From: Armatimonadota bacterium | GTDB taxonomy: Bacteria > Armatimonadota > UBA10988 | Length of the DNA: 64,000 nt | Assembly: GCA_016235455.1 (NCBI GenBank) | Contig: JACRKZ010000129.1 | Span: 1-64,000, forward strand | Direction: 5' to 3' | Shown: piece after piece, positions 35,340 through 44,068 of the stretch | Position numbering within the stretch: position 1 is the stretch's first letter | How the letters are laid out: each line of letters starts with the position of its first letter | Made by a program: the position numbers and the translations under genes | The notes under the pieces: model-generated | What the model saw: only the letters and a program-made list of their open reading frames with translations | Database searches by the model: none | What the model was told of the DNA's origin: nothing

Positions 35340-37169
35340 ATGCTATCTCTACTCCTTGCGCTCTGCTCGCTGGGCGCCCCCCTTACCTCACCCGCCGGCC
35401 TCGTCGATCGCGCCGCCGGGCCGCTGGTGCTCAGCGGCACCTGCCCCAGCCCAGCCACCGTGTCCGTGGTCGTCACCACCGACCGCGGCCAGCGCGTGCC
35501 GCTCGCGGCCACGGTGACCGATGGTGCCTGGCGCGCGCCGTGGCGCGGCCCGTTGCCCCTCGGCTGGCTCGCGGTGGACGTGACCGCCGGTGACGCGCGC
35601 GCCGAGTCGATGGTGATCATCCACGACAGCCGCCAGGCCAAGCTGCCCGACCTGCCGTCGGCCTTCACCACCGATCTGCTCGATGCCGCGGGCCGAGTCG
35701 ATGCGCAGTCAACAGAATGGCCGGCCATCCGCGCCGCGCTGAACCTCTATATGAACAGCCGCGGCGCCAAGCTCGCCGGCGTGGGCCGGGCCGGGTTCGA
35801 CCTGGCCAATCCCGCCGACCTGGCCTGGTACCGCGACAACATGGCGCTCTACGACATGCGCCATCGCGACCGCGAGTGGGCCACGCCGTTGGGCAATCGG
35901 CCGCGTCGCAGCTACTGGAACTCGGTCTGGCGCACCTGGTTCAATCCCAGCAACGACCATCCGCTCGACGGCAATCCCAAGAACAACGACCACGCCAACT
36001 ACCTGCCGTATGCCTTTGCCAACGACTACGCCGACCTGCTCATCGCGCAGGTCATGCGTCGGCGCGCCGACCGCGTGCTGGACGACAACCTGAGCCCGAT
36101 GCTCGGCGAGGCCACGGAGAACCTGTTGGCCATGCAGCACCGGCAGCCGACCAACTTCAGCCTGCGCGACACCCATGGCGTGCAGCACACCTACACCGCT
36201 GGCGCTTTCCGCTATGGCCTGTTCGAGAATGGCGACTGGCTGACCGAGGGCAAGGGCTGGTTCTACAACCCGGCTTTCAACGACTACTATCACGGCGGCG
36301 TGCTCAACGGGCGCTGCTTGTGGGCCTGCGGCGAAGCGCTGGCCGCCGATCCCGCCGGGCCGCTGGCGGCGCGGCTGCGCGATGCCATCGCGCTCGGCGC
36401 CCGGTTCTGCCTGCGCGATGCGCTGGCTCCCGGATACGCCAAGCGCACCGGCGCGGGCCGCGTCTACTGGCGCGATGCGGGTGAGCACGCCTACCTGGCC
36501 GTCGGTCTGGTGGCCGCCGCGCGCGTGGCGCCGGCCACTCCGCTGGACCTGGATCCCGCCGTCGACCTGCGGACCGCCGCGGGCAACGCGCTGGACGCGC
36601 TGGTCGACCTGTTGGGCACACGCTCGCAGTGGTCGGTCTACCCCAACGTCGACAGCATGGCTATCGTCGCCTTGGCCGACGGCGCGCTGGCCTGGCCGGC
36701 CGACCCACGCGCGGCAGCGTGGCAGCGCGCCGCGATGACCGCCGCCGACGGCTGGTTGGCCGCCAAGGCGCCAGACTACCCCGCGCCGCTGGTGCACTTT
36801 GGCCCGCGCATCAAGCCCGACCAGATGACCTTCAACTGGGGGCACCTCAGCGGCAAGCCCGAAACCGGCATGAACACGGTCTACCTGTACCAAACCGGCC
36901 ACTGGCTGCACGCGCTGGCGCGGCTGCTGCGGCTGACCGGCGAAGCCCGCTACCGCGACCGCTGCCAGGCCATGGTGCGCTATCTGTGTGGCGACAATCC
37001 GATGCGCGCGCGGCTGCTCAATGAGACGGGCGGGGTGTACAACTGGGTCGACGACCGCGACAAGGACGGCGTGGAGGACACGCTCAAGTACGACATGTAC
37101 CCAGAATCCACGGCCTTCTGCCAGATTGGGCTCGGCCACCTGGTCGACGCTTTGGAGCACCGACCATGA
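35340..37169 (+). CDS. Secreted (alpha/alpha) barrel-like protein, possible glycoside hydrolase or lyase
   Basis: 609 residues with a signal-peptide-like start (MLSLLLALCSLGAPLTSPAG); the ribosome-binding site is weak. An N-terminal Ig-like domain of about 90 residues (SGTCPSPATVSVVVTTDRGQ) is followed by a large helical domain rich in aromatic and acidic residues: RSYWNSVWRTWFNPSNDHP, NDYYHGGVLNGRCLWACGE, and MNTVYLYQTGHWLHALARLL. The C-terminus has MVRYLCGDNPMRARLLNETG, reminiscent of the GDNP segment in family 9 cellulase-like barrels. I do not recognise the exact family. Its stop overlaps the start of the SGNH hydrolase gene (ATGA), suggesting a shared substrate. Confidence 0.75.
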   Translation: MLSLLLALCSLGAPLTSPAGLVDRAAGPLVLSGTCPSPATVSVVVTTDRGQRVPLAATVTDGAWRAPWRGPLPLGWLAVDVTAGDARAESMVIIHDSRQAKLPDLPSAFTTDLLDAAGRVDAQSTEWPAIRAALNLYMNSRGAKLAGVGRAGFDLANPADLAWYRDNMALYDMRHRDREWATPLGNRPRRSYWNSVWRTWFNPSNDHPLDGNPKNNDHANYLPYAFANDYADLLIAQVMRRRADRVLDDNLSPMLGEATENLLAMQHRQPTNFSLRDTHGVQHTYTAGAFRYGLFENGDWLTEGKGWFYNPAFNDYYHGGVLNGRCLWACGEALAADPAGPLAARLRDAIALGARFCLRDALAPGYAKRTGAGRVYWRDAGEHAYLAVGLVAAARVAPATPLDLDPAVDLRTAAGNALDALVDLLGTRSQWSVYPNVDSMAIVALADGALAWPADPRAAAWQRAAMTAADGWLAAKAPDYPAPLVHFGPRIKPDQMTFNWGHLSGKPETGMNTVYLYQTGHWLHALARLLRLTGEARYRDRCQAMVRYLCGDNPMRARLLNETGGVYNWVDDRDKDGVEDTLKYDMYPESTAFCQIGLGHLVDALEHRP

Positions 37170-38278
37170 GCAACGGCATCGACCTCGCCGGCGTTGAGGA
37201 ACGCTCGCTGGCCAGCCTCGGCGACACCACGCGGTTGAAGCTGGCCCTGGCGCGGGCCCGCCGCGGCGACCGCGTGACCATCGGCGTCATTGGCGGCTCG
37301 ATCACCGAGGGCGCCTGCGCCACGACGCCCGACCGTCGTTGGGGCGACCAGGTGGCCGCCTGGTGGCGCGCCACCTTCCCCGACACGCAGGTGCGCTACC
37401 ACAACGCCGGCATCGGCGCCACGGGCTCGCTCATCGCCGCCCACCGCGTGGGTGCGCTGCTGGCGCTCAAACCCGACCTGGTCGTCGTCGAGTTCGGCGT
37501 GAACGACCCCAACGAGGAAGCGTCGGCCGAGAGCCTGGAGGGCCTGGTACGACAGATCCTGGTCTCACCGCACGCGCCGGCCGTCATGGTGCTGTACACC
37601 ATGAACGCGCTCGGCGGCAACGCTCAGGAGCAGCACAGCCGCGTGGCGCTACGCTACGGGCTGCCGCAGATCAGCTTCCGCGATGCGCTGTGGCCCGAGA
37701 TCCAGGCCGGGCGAGCGGCTTGGAGCGATGTCGAGGCCGACGAGGTCCACCCCAATGACCAGGGCCACGCCTACTGCGCCCGCTTTGTGAACCGCGCTGT
37801 CGCCCAGGTGCTCGACGCGCTGCCGGCGGACAGCGAGTTGCCGCCCAAGCCGCGCGGGCTGCCCGCGCCGTTGATCAGCGGCGTCTACCAGAGCGCGGCG
37901 CTGCTCAATCGCGAACGCCTGACACCGCTGGCGTGTCAGGGATTCCGCGAAGACATCGCCGCCTTCGGGCCGTGCTGGGTGGCGGATGAGCCTGGCGCGA
38001 CCATCACTTTCGGCGTCGATGGCACGTCGCTGAGCGCCCTGTTCTGGCGCATTCGCGGCGACACGGGCATCGCCACCGCCCAGGTGGACGACCAGCCGCC
38101 TGTCGACCTCGTGGCCTGGTTCGAGGCGACCTGGGGCGGCCATCCGGCCTACGAGCGGATCGCGCACAACCTGCCCGCCGGGCCGCATCGGCTGACCATC
38201 ACGCTGACCGACCGGCTGCCCGGCGACAGCGCGGGCCATCGGTTCCAGCTCCAGGCGGTATTGGCGGCGGGCCGTTAG
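37166..38278 (+). CDS. SGNH/GDSL hydrolase with C-terminal beta domain
   Basis: 370 residues, ATG overlapping the previous stop and GGAG upstream. The catalytic blocks are VIGGSITEG (Ser nucleophile, block I), an AGIGATGS block II, VVEFGVND (block III), and DEVHPNDQGH (block V Asp-His). Residues about 250-370 form a beta-sandwich-like domain (GATITFGVDGTSLSALFWRI, AGPHRLTITLTDRL). It probably removes acetyl or other ester groups from carbohydrate. It lacks a signal peptide although its co-translated neighbour has one, so it would act inside the cell or on imported oligosaccharides. Its TAG is interleaved with the TAA of the opposing ketosynthase gene. Confidence 0.9.
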   Translation: MSNGIDLAGVEERSLASLGDTTRLKLALARARRGDRVTIGVIGGSITEGACATTPDRRWGDQVAAWWRATFPDTQVRYHNAGIGATGSLIAAHRVGALLALKPDLVVVEFGVNDPNEEASAESLEGLVRQILVSPHAPAVMVLYTMNALGGNAQEQHSRVALRYGLPQISFRDALWPEIQAGRAAWSDVEADEVHPNDQGHAYCARFVNRAVAQVLDALPADSELPPKPRGLPAPLISGVYQSAALLNRERLTPLACQGFREDIAAFGPCWVADEPGATITFGVDGTSLSALFWRIRGDTGIATAQVDDQPPVDLVAWFEATWGGHPAYERIAHNLPAGPHRLTITLTDRLPGDSAGHRFQLQAVLAAGR

Positions 38279-39267
38279 GGCAGCGCCACTGTCAGGCCAC
38301 CCACGCCGGCCGTGCGGGCCTCGCTGGCCAGCGGCTCGCGCCGGTCGTCGAGCGGCTCGTCGCCGCCGCGAAGCGCGGGCATGACGCCGCCCCGCAAGCC
38401 GGCGATCGCCGCCGCAACAGCCAGCGCGCCGGCCGCGCCGAGGCAGTCGCCATAGAGCGCCTGCGGCGCGCAACTGGTCGCCGCGCCGTCGGTCGAGACG
38501 TACCAGTCGGCCTCGCCATCGCTCAGGCTGAGCCAGGCCAGCACCTCGGCGCCGCGCGCGGTGGCGTTGGCCTCGGTCTCCAGCAACAGCATGGCCGCAC
38601 CCTCGCCCAGCGCCACCTGATTGTCGCCACTGGGGTCGTAGGCGTCGGGATCGTCGGTACGCAGCAGCGGCCCGGCGTGGCCGGCAACGATGTCGGGACA
38701 CAGCGCATCGACCGCGCCGGTCAGTACGGCGTCGGCGTGGCCCATGGCCAGGGCCACCAACGCCGTCTCCAGCGCCACGAGGCCCGAGGCCGCGCCGCTG
38801 GTGATGGTCGCGTGGTAGCCCTTCAGGCCGAAGTCGATACTGATCAGGCTGGTCGGCGTGTTGACAAACGCGTGGCTGAAGACCAGCGGCGTGGCGTACT
38901 TGACGCCGCGCGAACGCACCCGTTGGGTGTAGTTGGCGGCAGTGCCCAGGCAGCCATACTGCGTGCCCAGGACGATACCGCAACGCTCAGCCTCGCCCGG
39001 CGCGGCGCTCAGGCCAGCCTGGTCCAGGCACAGCTTGGTGGCGGCCAGGGCAAACTCCGAAGCGCGGTCGAGGTAGCCCTTCTCGGCCACCAGGTAGTCA
39101 CGCACCTGGAAGCCCACCACCTCACCGACCAGCAACGGCTCGTCGGGCGACCCACTCCAGGGGCCAAGCCCAGTGATGCCCTGCACCACCGCCTCGGCGA
39201 ACGGTTCATAGCCCACGCCGACGGCGCTGACTACGCCAATCCCGGTCACGGCAACTCGCTGCGCCAT
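38275..39267 (-). CDS. Catalytically inactive ketosynthase homolog (chain-length-factor-like)
   Basis: 330 residues from the ATG at 39267-39265 (MAQRVAVTGIGVVSAVGVG); intact homologs are about 400. The thiolase fold is clear, but the catalytic residues are gone. The Cys position in T-A-C-A-S-G is Ala159 (ITSGAASG). The GHxxGAAG histidine is Asp274 (GDCLGAAGA). The HATGT block is missing or degenerate (VSTDGAATS). It lies one base downstream of an intact ketosynthase gene, so the two resemble a KS-alpha/KS-beta (chain-length factor) pair. In aromatic polyketide and aryl-polyene systems such partners form heterodimers that set chain length. The true partner and product here are unknown. Confidence 0.85.
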   Translation of the reverse strand: MAQRVAVTGIGVVSAVGVGYEPFAEAVVQGITGLGPWSGSPDEPLLVGEVVGFQVRDYLVAEKGYLDRASEFALAATKLCLDQAGLSAAPGEAERCGIVLGTQYGCLGTAANYTQRVRSRGVKYATPLVFSHAFVNTPTSLISIDFGLKGYHATITSGAASGLVALETALVALAMGHADAVLTGAVDALCPDIVAGHAGPLLRTDDPDAYDPSGDNQVALGEGAAMLLLETEANATARGAEVLAWLSLSDGEADWYVSTDGAATSCAPQALYGDCLGAAGALAVAAAIAGLRGGVMPALRGGDEPLDDRREPLASEARTAGVGGLTVALP

Positions 39268-39268
39268 C

Positions 39269-40429
39269 TCAGCACCTCCCCAGCAGCACCGCGGCGTTGT
39301 TGCCGCCGAGACCAGCGCTGACGGACAGCACCACATCGAACTCCGCCGGCCGTGAGCGGCCCGGCACGCAGTCCAGGTCGCAGGCCGGGTCGGGCTCGTC
39401 CAGGCCAAGCGTGGGCGGCACCACCTGGTCGCGCAGGGCCATGATGCTGACCACCGCCTCCAGCGCGCCAGCCGCGCCCATGGCATGGCCGGTGGCGCCC
39501 TTGATGGCGCTGACGGGCACCTGGTAGGCGTGGTCGCCCAGCACGGTCTTCACCGCCGCCGTCTCGGCCGGGTCGTGGTGCTCGGTGCCGGTGGCATGGG
39601 CGTTCACGTGGCCGATGCGCTCCGGCCCGATGCCGGCTTGGTCCAGCGCGCGACGCATGGCCACCACCATGCCCTCGCCGCCCTTGTCGGGCGCGGTCAT
39701 GTGGTAGGCGTTGTTGGTCACGCCATAGCCCAGCACCAGGGCCAGCGCCGTGGCCTCGCGCGCCGCGGCGCATTCCACGCTCTCGAGCAGCACGGCGCCG
39801 GCGCCCTCGCCGAAGATGGTGCCGCTGCGCTTGACGTCGAACGGGCGGATGGTGTCGGTGGTGATGGTGTGCAGAATGCTCAGCCCGCTCAGGCAGAACA
39901 GGCCCAGCTCGTCCGTGCCGACGGCGATGGCGGCGTCGGCCAGGCCGTAGCGGATCAGGTCGGCGGCATGGCCCACGGCCTGCGTGCCGCTGGAACACGC
40001 ATTGGACAGCGTGACCACCGGACCGTCGACACCAAACTCGCGGGCCAGCACCTGTGCCGTGCTGCCGTAGTCGCCGCCGGCCAGGCGCCGGGCCCCCGCC
40101 GCCTGCATCCACAGGTCGTCCTGCGCGCCGAAGTTGGTGGCCACCACCAGCGCCACGCGCACGGTCTCGGAACGCAGACGCGACTGACGCAGCGCCTCAC
40201 CAGCCGCTACCCGCGCATAGCCGGTGACGCGGGGCTCGCCCTCGACCGCCAGCGGCGCCCATTCGTCCTCGGGCACCTCGCCAGCCAGCGTGTTGCGCAG
40301 ACCCGTGGTCTCGAATCGCTGCATCGGCCGCAAGCCGCTCTGGCCGCCCAGCAGGCGCATCCACAGCAGGTCGCGCCCGACCCCCAGGGCGCTCACCGCG
40401 CCCACACCCGTCACAACAACCTGGTTCAT
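39269..40429 (-). CDS. Beta-ketoacyl-ACP synthase (KAS II/KS-alpha-like), intact catalytic triad
   Basis: 386 residues. It catalyses decarboxylative condensation of malonyl-ACP with an acyl chain. The active-site Cys145 lies in TLSNACSSGTQAVGHAAD, His278 in VNAHATGTEHH and His315 in ATGHAMGAAGALEAV. The gatekeeping region FGEGAGAVLLE is also present. Length is slightly short for FabF. It follows fabG by 12 bases and precedes the inactive homolog by one base. It could be a housekeeping FabF, but pairing with a dead paralog argues for a specialised type II system. No acyl carrier protein or malonyltransferase is in the window. Confidence 0.9.
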   Translation of the reverse strand: MNQVVVTGVGAVSALGVGRDLLWMRLLGGQSGLRPMQRFETTGLRNTLAGEVPEDEWAPLAVEGEPRVTGYARVAAGEALRQSRLRSETVRVALVVATNFGAQDDLWMQAAGARRLAGGDYGSTAQVLAREFGVDGPVVTLSNACSSGTQAVGHAADLIRYGLADAAIAVGTDELGLFCLSGLSILHTITTDTIRPFDVKRSGTIFGEGAGAVLLESVECAAAREATALALVLGYGVTNNAYHMTAPDKGGEGMVVAMRRALDQAGIGPERIGHVNAHATGTEHHDPAETAAVKTVLGDHAYQVPVSAIKGATGHAMGAAGALEAVVSIMALRDQVVPPTLGLDEPDPACDLDCVPGRSRPAEFDVVLSVSAGLGGNNAAVLLGRC

Positions 40430-40441
40430 GAGAGGCCAATC

Positions 40442-41185
40442 CTAAGCGCTCAAGCCACCATCGACCACGAACACCTGACCGGTGATGTAGGCCGCCACAT
40501 CCGTAGCTAGAAAGACGACAAGGCCGGCCACTTCGTTCGGGTTGCCGAACCGGCCGAGCGGAATCTGAGACAACATGGTCTCGCGGCGCGGCGCCGGCAT
40601 CGACTCGGTCATCTCGGTCTCGATGATGCCGGGCGCGATGGCGTTGGCCGTCACGCCACGCTTGGCCAACTCGCGGGCGGTAGCCTTGGTCAGGCCGATG
40701 ACGCCGGCCTTGGCCGCGGAGTAGTTGGCGCGCAGGGCATCGCCGCGCAAGCCGGCCACCGAACTGACGTTGATGATGCGGCCCGCCGGCGACTTGCACA
40801 GCGCGCGCACGGCGTGCTTGCTGCATAGGAACGAGCCCTTGAGATTGACGTCGATGACCTCGTCCCACTCGCCCAGGGTCATGTAGTTCAGGTACTTGTC
40901 GCGCACCAGACCGGCGTTGTTCACCAGGATGTCGAGCCCGCCCAAGGCTTGATCGGTGGCGGCCAGCAGCGCCTTGACGTCGTCTTCGACCGACACGTCG
41001 CCGGCCACGGCCACCGCGCGGCGGCCCATGGCCTCGATCGCGGCGACCACGTCGGACGCGGCCTGGGCCGATGACCGGTAGTTGATGACCACGTCGGCGC
41101 CAGCCTCGGCCAGCGCCAGAGCGATGGCGCGGCCGATGCCGCGCGCGGCACCGGTCACCAGGGCCCGCTTGCCACTCAACACCAT
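40442..41185 (-). CDS. fabG: 3-oxoacyl-ACP reductase, SDR family
   Basis: 247 residues with GGGAGAG upstream. It has the NAD(P)-binding TGAARGIGRAIA at about 12-23, the NNAG motif at about 90-93, the catalytic Ser in INVSSVAGL and Tyr/Lys in YSAAKAG, and the PGIIETEM loop. It ends VVDGGLSA, as FabG proteins do. The enzyme reduces 3-ketoacyl-ACP with NADPH. It lies between acpS and the ketosynthase pair on the same strand with short gaps, which fits service to that pair. A general role in fatty acid synthesis cannot be ruled out. Confidence 0.93.
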   Translation of the reverse strand: MVLSGKRALVTGAARGIGRAIALALAEAGADVVINYRSSAQAASDVVAAIEAMGRRAVAVAGDVSVEDDVKALLAATDQALGGLDILVNNAGLVRDKYLNYMTLGEWDEVIDVNLKGSFLCSKHAVRALCKSPAGRIINVSSVAGLRGDALRANYSAAKAGVIGLTKATARELAKRGVTANAIAPGIIETEMTESMPAPRRETMLSQIPLGRFGNPNEVAGLVVFLATDVAAYITGQVFVVDGGLSA

Positions 41186-41204
41186 GTGCGTCTCTCCCGC
41201 TTGG

Positions 41205-41582
41205 CTACGACTCGAGGATGGCCATGGCCACGGCCATCTCGCGCTCGTGTGAAATGCTCAGATGCCAGACGCGCCCGCCGAGTTCCGCGCAGCGCTCGGC
41301 AGCGCGGCCATGCAGCGTGATGTGTGGCGCACCGGCTTCGTCGTTGAGGATCTCGATCTGCGTGAACCCGACGCCGCTGGCCCAACCGGTGCCCAGCGCC
41401 TTGAGCACCGCCTCCTTGGCGGCGAAGCGGCCGGCGAGGCGGGTTACGGGGTTGGCCAGGCCGCACATGGCGGCGGTCTCGGCCGCGCTGAGCAGATGGC
41501 GATAGACGCGCTCGCCGTGGCGCTCATAGAGCCGCGCGATGCGGTCGAGAGCGACGATATCGATGCCGGTGCCGACGATCAT
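41205..41582 (-). CDS. acpS: Holo-acyl carrier protein synthase
   Basis: 125 residues from the ATG at 41582-41580 (MIVGTGIDIVALDRIARLYE), the canonical AcpS start. The metal-binding Asp is in GIDIV and the Glu in AGRFAAKEAVLKALGTG. A C-terminal HLSISHERE segment completes the fold. It transfers phosphopantetheine from CoA to acyl carrier proteins. It starts 4 bases after the stop of the metallo-hydrolase gene and leads the acpS-fabG-KS-KS run. This is a usual fatty acid synthesis gene, but its presence before a KS pair is notable. Confidence 0.95.
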   Translation of the reverse strand: MIVGTGIDIVALDRIARLYERHGERVYRHLLSAAETAAMCGLANPVTRLAGRFAAKEAVLKALGTGWASGVGFTQIEILNDEAGAPHITLHGRAAERCAELGGRVWHLSISHEREMAVAMAILES

Positions 41583-41586
41583 GGCC

Positions 41587-42543
41587 TCACAGCTCGATGG
41601 CCATGCCCTCGTAGCCGACCACGACTCGGGGCCGTTCGCTCGCCGGCACGCGGTCGAGGTAGCGCATGGCATCGTGGAAGATCTGGTTGATCTTGTCGTC
41701 GGGATAGGTGGGCTCGTGGTGCACGAAGACCATGGTCTCCACGCGCGCGTCGACAGCCAGGTCGATGCCGATCATCGCGCTCGAATGGCCCCAGTTCTGC
41801 TTCTCGACCAAGGCCTCGCGCAGCGTGTACTGCGCGTCGAAGACGAGCACATCGGCCGAGCGGAAGAAGTCGACGTACTTCTGCCAGTAGTCGCCCACCA
41901 GGTCGCGGTACTCCGCGTCGGTGGCCATGACCATCGAGTGGCCATCGGCCTCCACGCGGTAGGCGAAGGCCTGGCCGGGATGGTCCATCTCCATGGCCGA
42001 GACCTTCATGCGGCCGTCGAACAGTTCCATGGTCGGCAGCATCTGGTGGTAGGTCTTGTCGGCGGCCATCATCTCGAGCGTGGCCGGGAAGAACTTGGGC
42101 GCCTGCTGGTAGCGCAGCCGGTCCTCGAGGTGGTCGTGACAGGCATACAGGTCGAAGCGGTTGCCAGGGATGAACAACGGCACGAAGAAGGGGAAGCCCT
42201 GGATGTGGTCCCAGTGCGTGTGCGTGAACACGATGGCGCCGCGACCCTGACCCTTGCCGAACTCGCTGCTCAGCAGATGCTGGCCGAGTTCGCGGATGCC
42301 GGTGCCGGCGTCGATGATGAGCAGGTCGCCAGCGTTGTTGCGCACCTCGACGCACGTGGTGTTGCCACCCCATGAGCCGCGCATATGGAGCGGGAGCGCC
42401 GACACGTAGTCGCGTACGGCCTGCTCGTCGCTCAGGTCCAGGCCCTGCGCGCCCCGGAGCGCGTCCACCAACTTGGCCTCGATGGCCTCGTTGGACAGTG
42501 GCGTGGGGATGGACCCCCGCACTCCCCAGAAGCGCACCGTCAT
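41587..42543 (-). CDS. MBL-fold metallo-hydrolase (WGVRGSIPTP family)
   Basis: 318 residues. It opens with VRFWGVRGSIPTP, typical of a COG1235-like branch. The dinuclear metal site is FTHTHWDHIQGFPFF (HxHxDH). Further metal ligands probably lie in MATDAEYRD and the VFVHHEP histidine near the end. Relatives are often next to or fused with cyclic-nucleotide or signalling domains, and some are phosphodiesterases. It lies just downstream of a STAS/HATPase pair and upstream of acpS, and an adenylate cyclase is in the same gene run. Substrate is not determined. Confidence 0.87.
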   Translation of the reverse strand: MTVRFWGVRGSIPTPLSNEAIEAKLVDALRGAQGLDLSDEQAVRDYVSALPLHMRGSWGGNTTCVEVRNNAGDLLIIDAGTGIRELGQHLLSSEFGKGQGRGAIVFTHTHWDHIQGFPFFVPLFIPGNRFDLYACHDHLEDRLRYQQAPKFFPATLEMMAADKTYHQMLPTMELFDGRMKVSAMEMDHPGQAFAYRVEADGHSMVMATDAEYRDLVGDYWQKYVDFFRSADVLVFDAQYTLREALVEKQNWGHSSAMIGIDLAVDARVETMVFVHHEPTYPDDKINQIFHDAMRYLDRVPASERPRVVVGYEGMAIEL

Positions 42544-42555
42544 CGCCGCACCGCC

Positions 42556-42897
42556 CTATCCTCCGGCCGCCAACTCGGCCAGCGCGCTCGCCTCGGTGTC
42601 ACGAATCTCGAACAGCGGCACAAACCCGGCAATCTCCAGCACCTCGGCCACGGCGGGTCCCAGGCCGCTCAGCCGCAACTGGAAGCCCTCGGCGCGCGCC
42701 CGCTTGGCCAGGCCCAGCAGGACGCGCAAGCCGGCGCTGCTCAGGTAGTCCGCGCCACTCAGGTCCAGGATCAGATGCTGACCAGCACCGGGCAACGTGG
42801 CCAAGGCTACGTCCAGCGCCGGCGACGTGTAGGCGTCGACGCGGCCCTGCACCCGCGCGATGATCGCTGGTCCCTGTTGTACCACCTCAGTCGTCAC
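42556..42897 (-). CDS. STAS-domain anti-sigma factor antagonist
   Basis: 113 residues, a single SpoIIAA/RsbV-type STAS domain. The phosphorylatable Ser is in DLSGADYLSSAGLRVLLGL. It should bind the anti-sigma kinase encoded immediately upstream, with which it overlaps by 11 bases. In partner switching, the unphosphorylated form sequesters the kinase and frees a sigma factor or other target. No sigma factor or PP2C-type phosphatase is in the window. Confidence 0.92.
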   Translation of the reverse strand: MTTEVVQQGPAIIARVQGRVDAYTSPALDVALATLPGAGQHLILDLSGADYLSSAGLRVLLGLAKRARAEGFQLRLSGLGPAVAEVLEIAGFVPLFEIRDTEASALAELAAGG

Positions 42898-43378
42898 CGG
42901 CTACCACCTTGCCCGAGTCGAGACACTTGGTCAAGACCAACTCCTTGCCATCGTCGGTGGGCCAGACTTCCACGCTGTCCATGATCCGGCGCATCAGGTA
43001 GACGCCCAGCCCGCCTATACGGCGCTTCTCCAGCGGCGCACCGACCAGCGGCGCCGCCAGCGTGGCCGGATCGAAGGCCCGACCGCGGTCGCGCACACGT
43101 ATCCGCAGACCATCCGCCGTGGATTCACAGACAACCCGCAAGGGCGCGTCGTTGCCATCGTTACCATCGCCCACCAGCCGGCCGTGGTCCAGCGCGTTGG
43201 CGCAGGCCTCGTCGACGGCCAGCCTGATGCGCGCCACGACCTGCTCGTCGAACCCGCGGCGGCGCGCCAAAAAGGAGACGAACTGGCCGACCAGTTCCAG
43301 GTACGCGGCATCTGCCGGCACGGCCAATTCCGCCGCGCCGCTGACCACCGCCGATTGGGCCGCATCCAACGCCGCCAT
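42887..43378 (-). CDS. Anti-sigma factor-like HATPase (RsbW/SpoIIAB type)
   Basis: 163 residues from the ATG at 43378-43376 (MAALDAAQSAVVS). The GHKL fold has the N-box RLAVDEACANALDHG, the G1-like RDRGRAFDP and the G2-like GGLGVYLMRRIMDSVE. It should phosphorylate the STAS protein encoded downstream and bind a client regulator. Its start overlaps the stop of the MBL-fold hydrolase gene by one base (TGATG). The Gly-rich loop residues are intact. The regulated target is not in the window. Confidence 0.9.
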   Translation of the reverse strand: MAALDAAQSAVVSGAAELAVPADAAYLELVGQFVSFLARRRGFDEQVVARIRLAVDEACANALDHGRLVGDGNDGNDAPLRVVCESTADGLRIRVRDRGRAFDPATLAAPLVGAPLEKRRIGGLGVYLMRRIMDSVEVWPTDDGKELVLTKCLDSGKVVAGDD

Positions 43379-44064
43379 CAGACCTCCGTCGATTCGCCGG
43401 GCTTGAGAATGACCACCTCGGCCACATCGCCCACCAGCCGCGCAAACCGCCGCGGGTCCTGGGCGATGAGCGGGAACGTATCGTAGTGGCACGGCACGAC
43501 GCGCTTAGGCCGCACCATGCGCACGGCTTCGGCGGCATCCTCGGGCCCCATAGTGTAGTTGTCGCCGATGGGCACCAGCATCAGGTCCACCTGGTTGAGC
43601 CGGCCGACCAGTTCGAAGTCCGACAGCAGGGCCGTATCGCCCAAGTGGAAGACCGTGCGTCGCTCCGCGGTGTACAGAATGGAGGCAGGCGTGCCGCAGT
43701 AGACGATCTGCTGGTGCGCTTCGTCGATCATGCACGAACCGTGCGCCGCGGGCGTGAACTTGACGCGGCCGAACGGGTAGTCATGGGCGCCGCCCAGGTG
43801 CTGGGCATGGGCCGTGATGCCCTGCCAGCCGAGCACCGTGGCCAGCTCGTAGACCGCCACGACCGGGATGTTGAGCCGGTTGGCGATGCCGACCGCGTCG
43901 CCGACGTGGTCGCCGTGGGCGTGGCTCAACAGGATGGCATCGCACCTTACCTGGTCGGCGCTGACCGCCGCGCTCGGGTTGCCCGAGAGGAACGGGTCGA
44001 ACAGCACAGCGCCCGTGCCGCTCTCGGCCAGGAAGCACGAATGCCCGTAGAAAGTGACCTTCAT
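43378..44064 (-). CDS. MBL-fold metal-dependent hydrolase (UPF0173/UlaG-like)
   Basis: 228 residues from the ATG at 44064-44062 (MKVTFYGHSCFLAESGTG); the long upstream frame is shadow. The metal site is LLSHAHGDHVGDA. Other ligands are probably in AAHGSC, HLGDTAL and VPCHYDTFP. The family is widespread and of poorly defined substrate; the UlaG branch acts on a lactone. It follows the DHH phosphoesterase gene by four bases and is coupled to the anti-sigma gene, so it is in the same transcript. Confidence 0.9.
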   Translation of the reverse strand: MKVTFYGHSCFLAESGTGAVLFDPFLSGNPSAAVSADQVRCDAILLSHAHGDHVGDAVGIANRLNIPVVAVYELATVLGWQGITAHAQHLGGAHDYPFGRVKFTPAAHGSCMIDEAHQQIVYCGTPASILYTAERRTVFHLGDTALLSDFELVGRLNQVDLMLVPIGDNYTMGPEDAAEAVRMVRPKRVVPCHYDTFPLIAQDPRRFARLVGDVAEVVILKPGESTEV

Positions 44065-44068
44065 GGCT

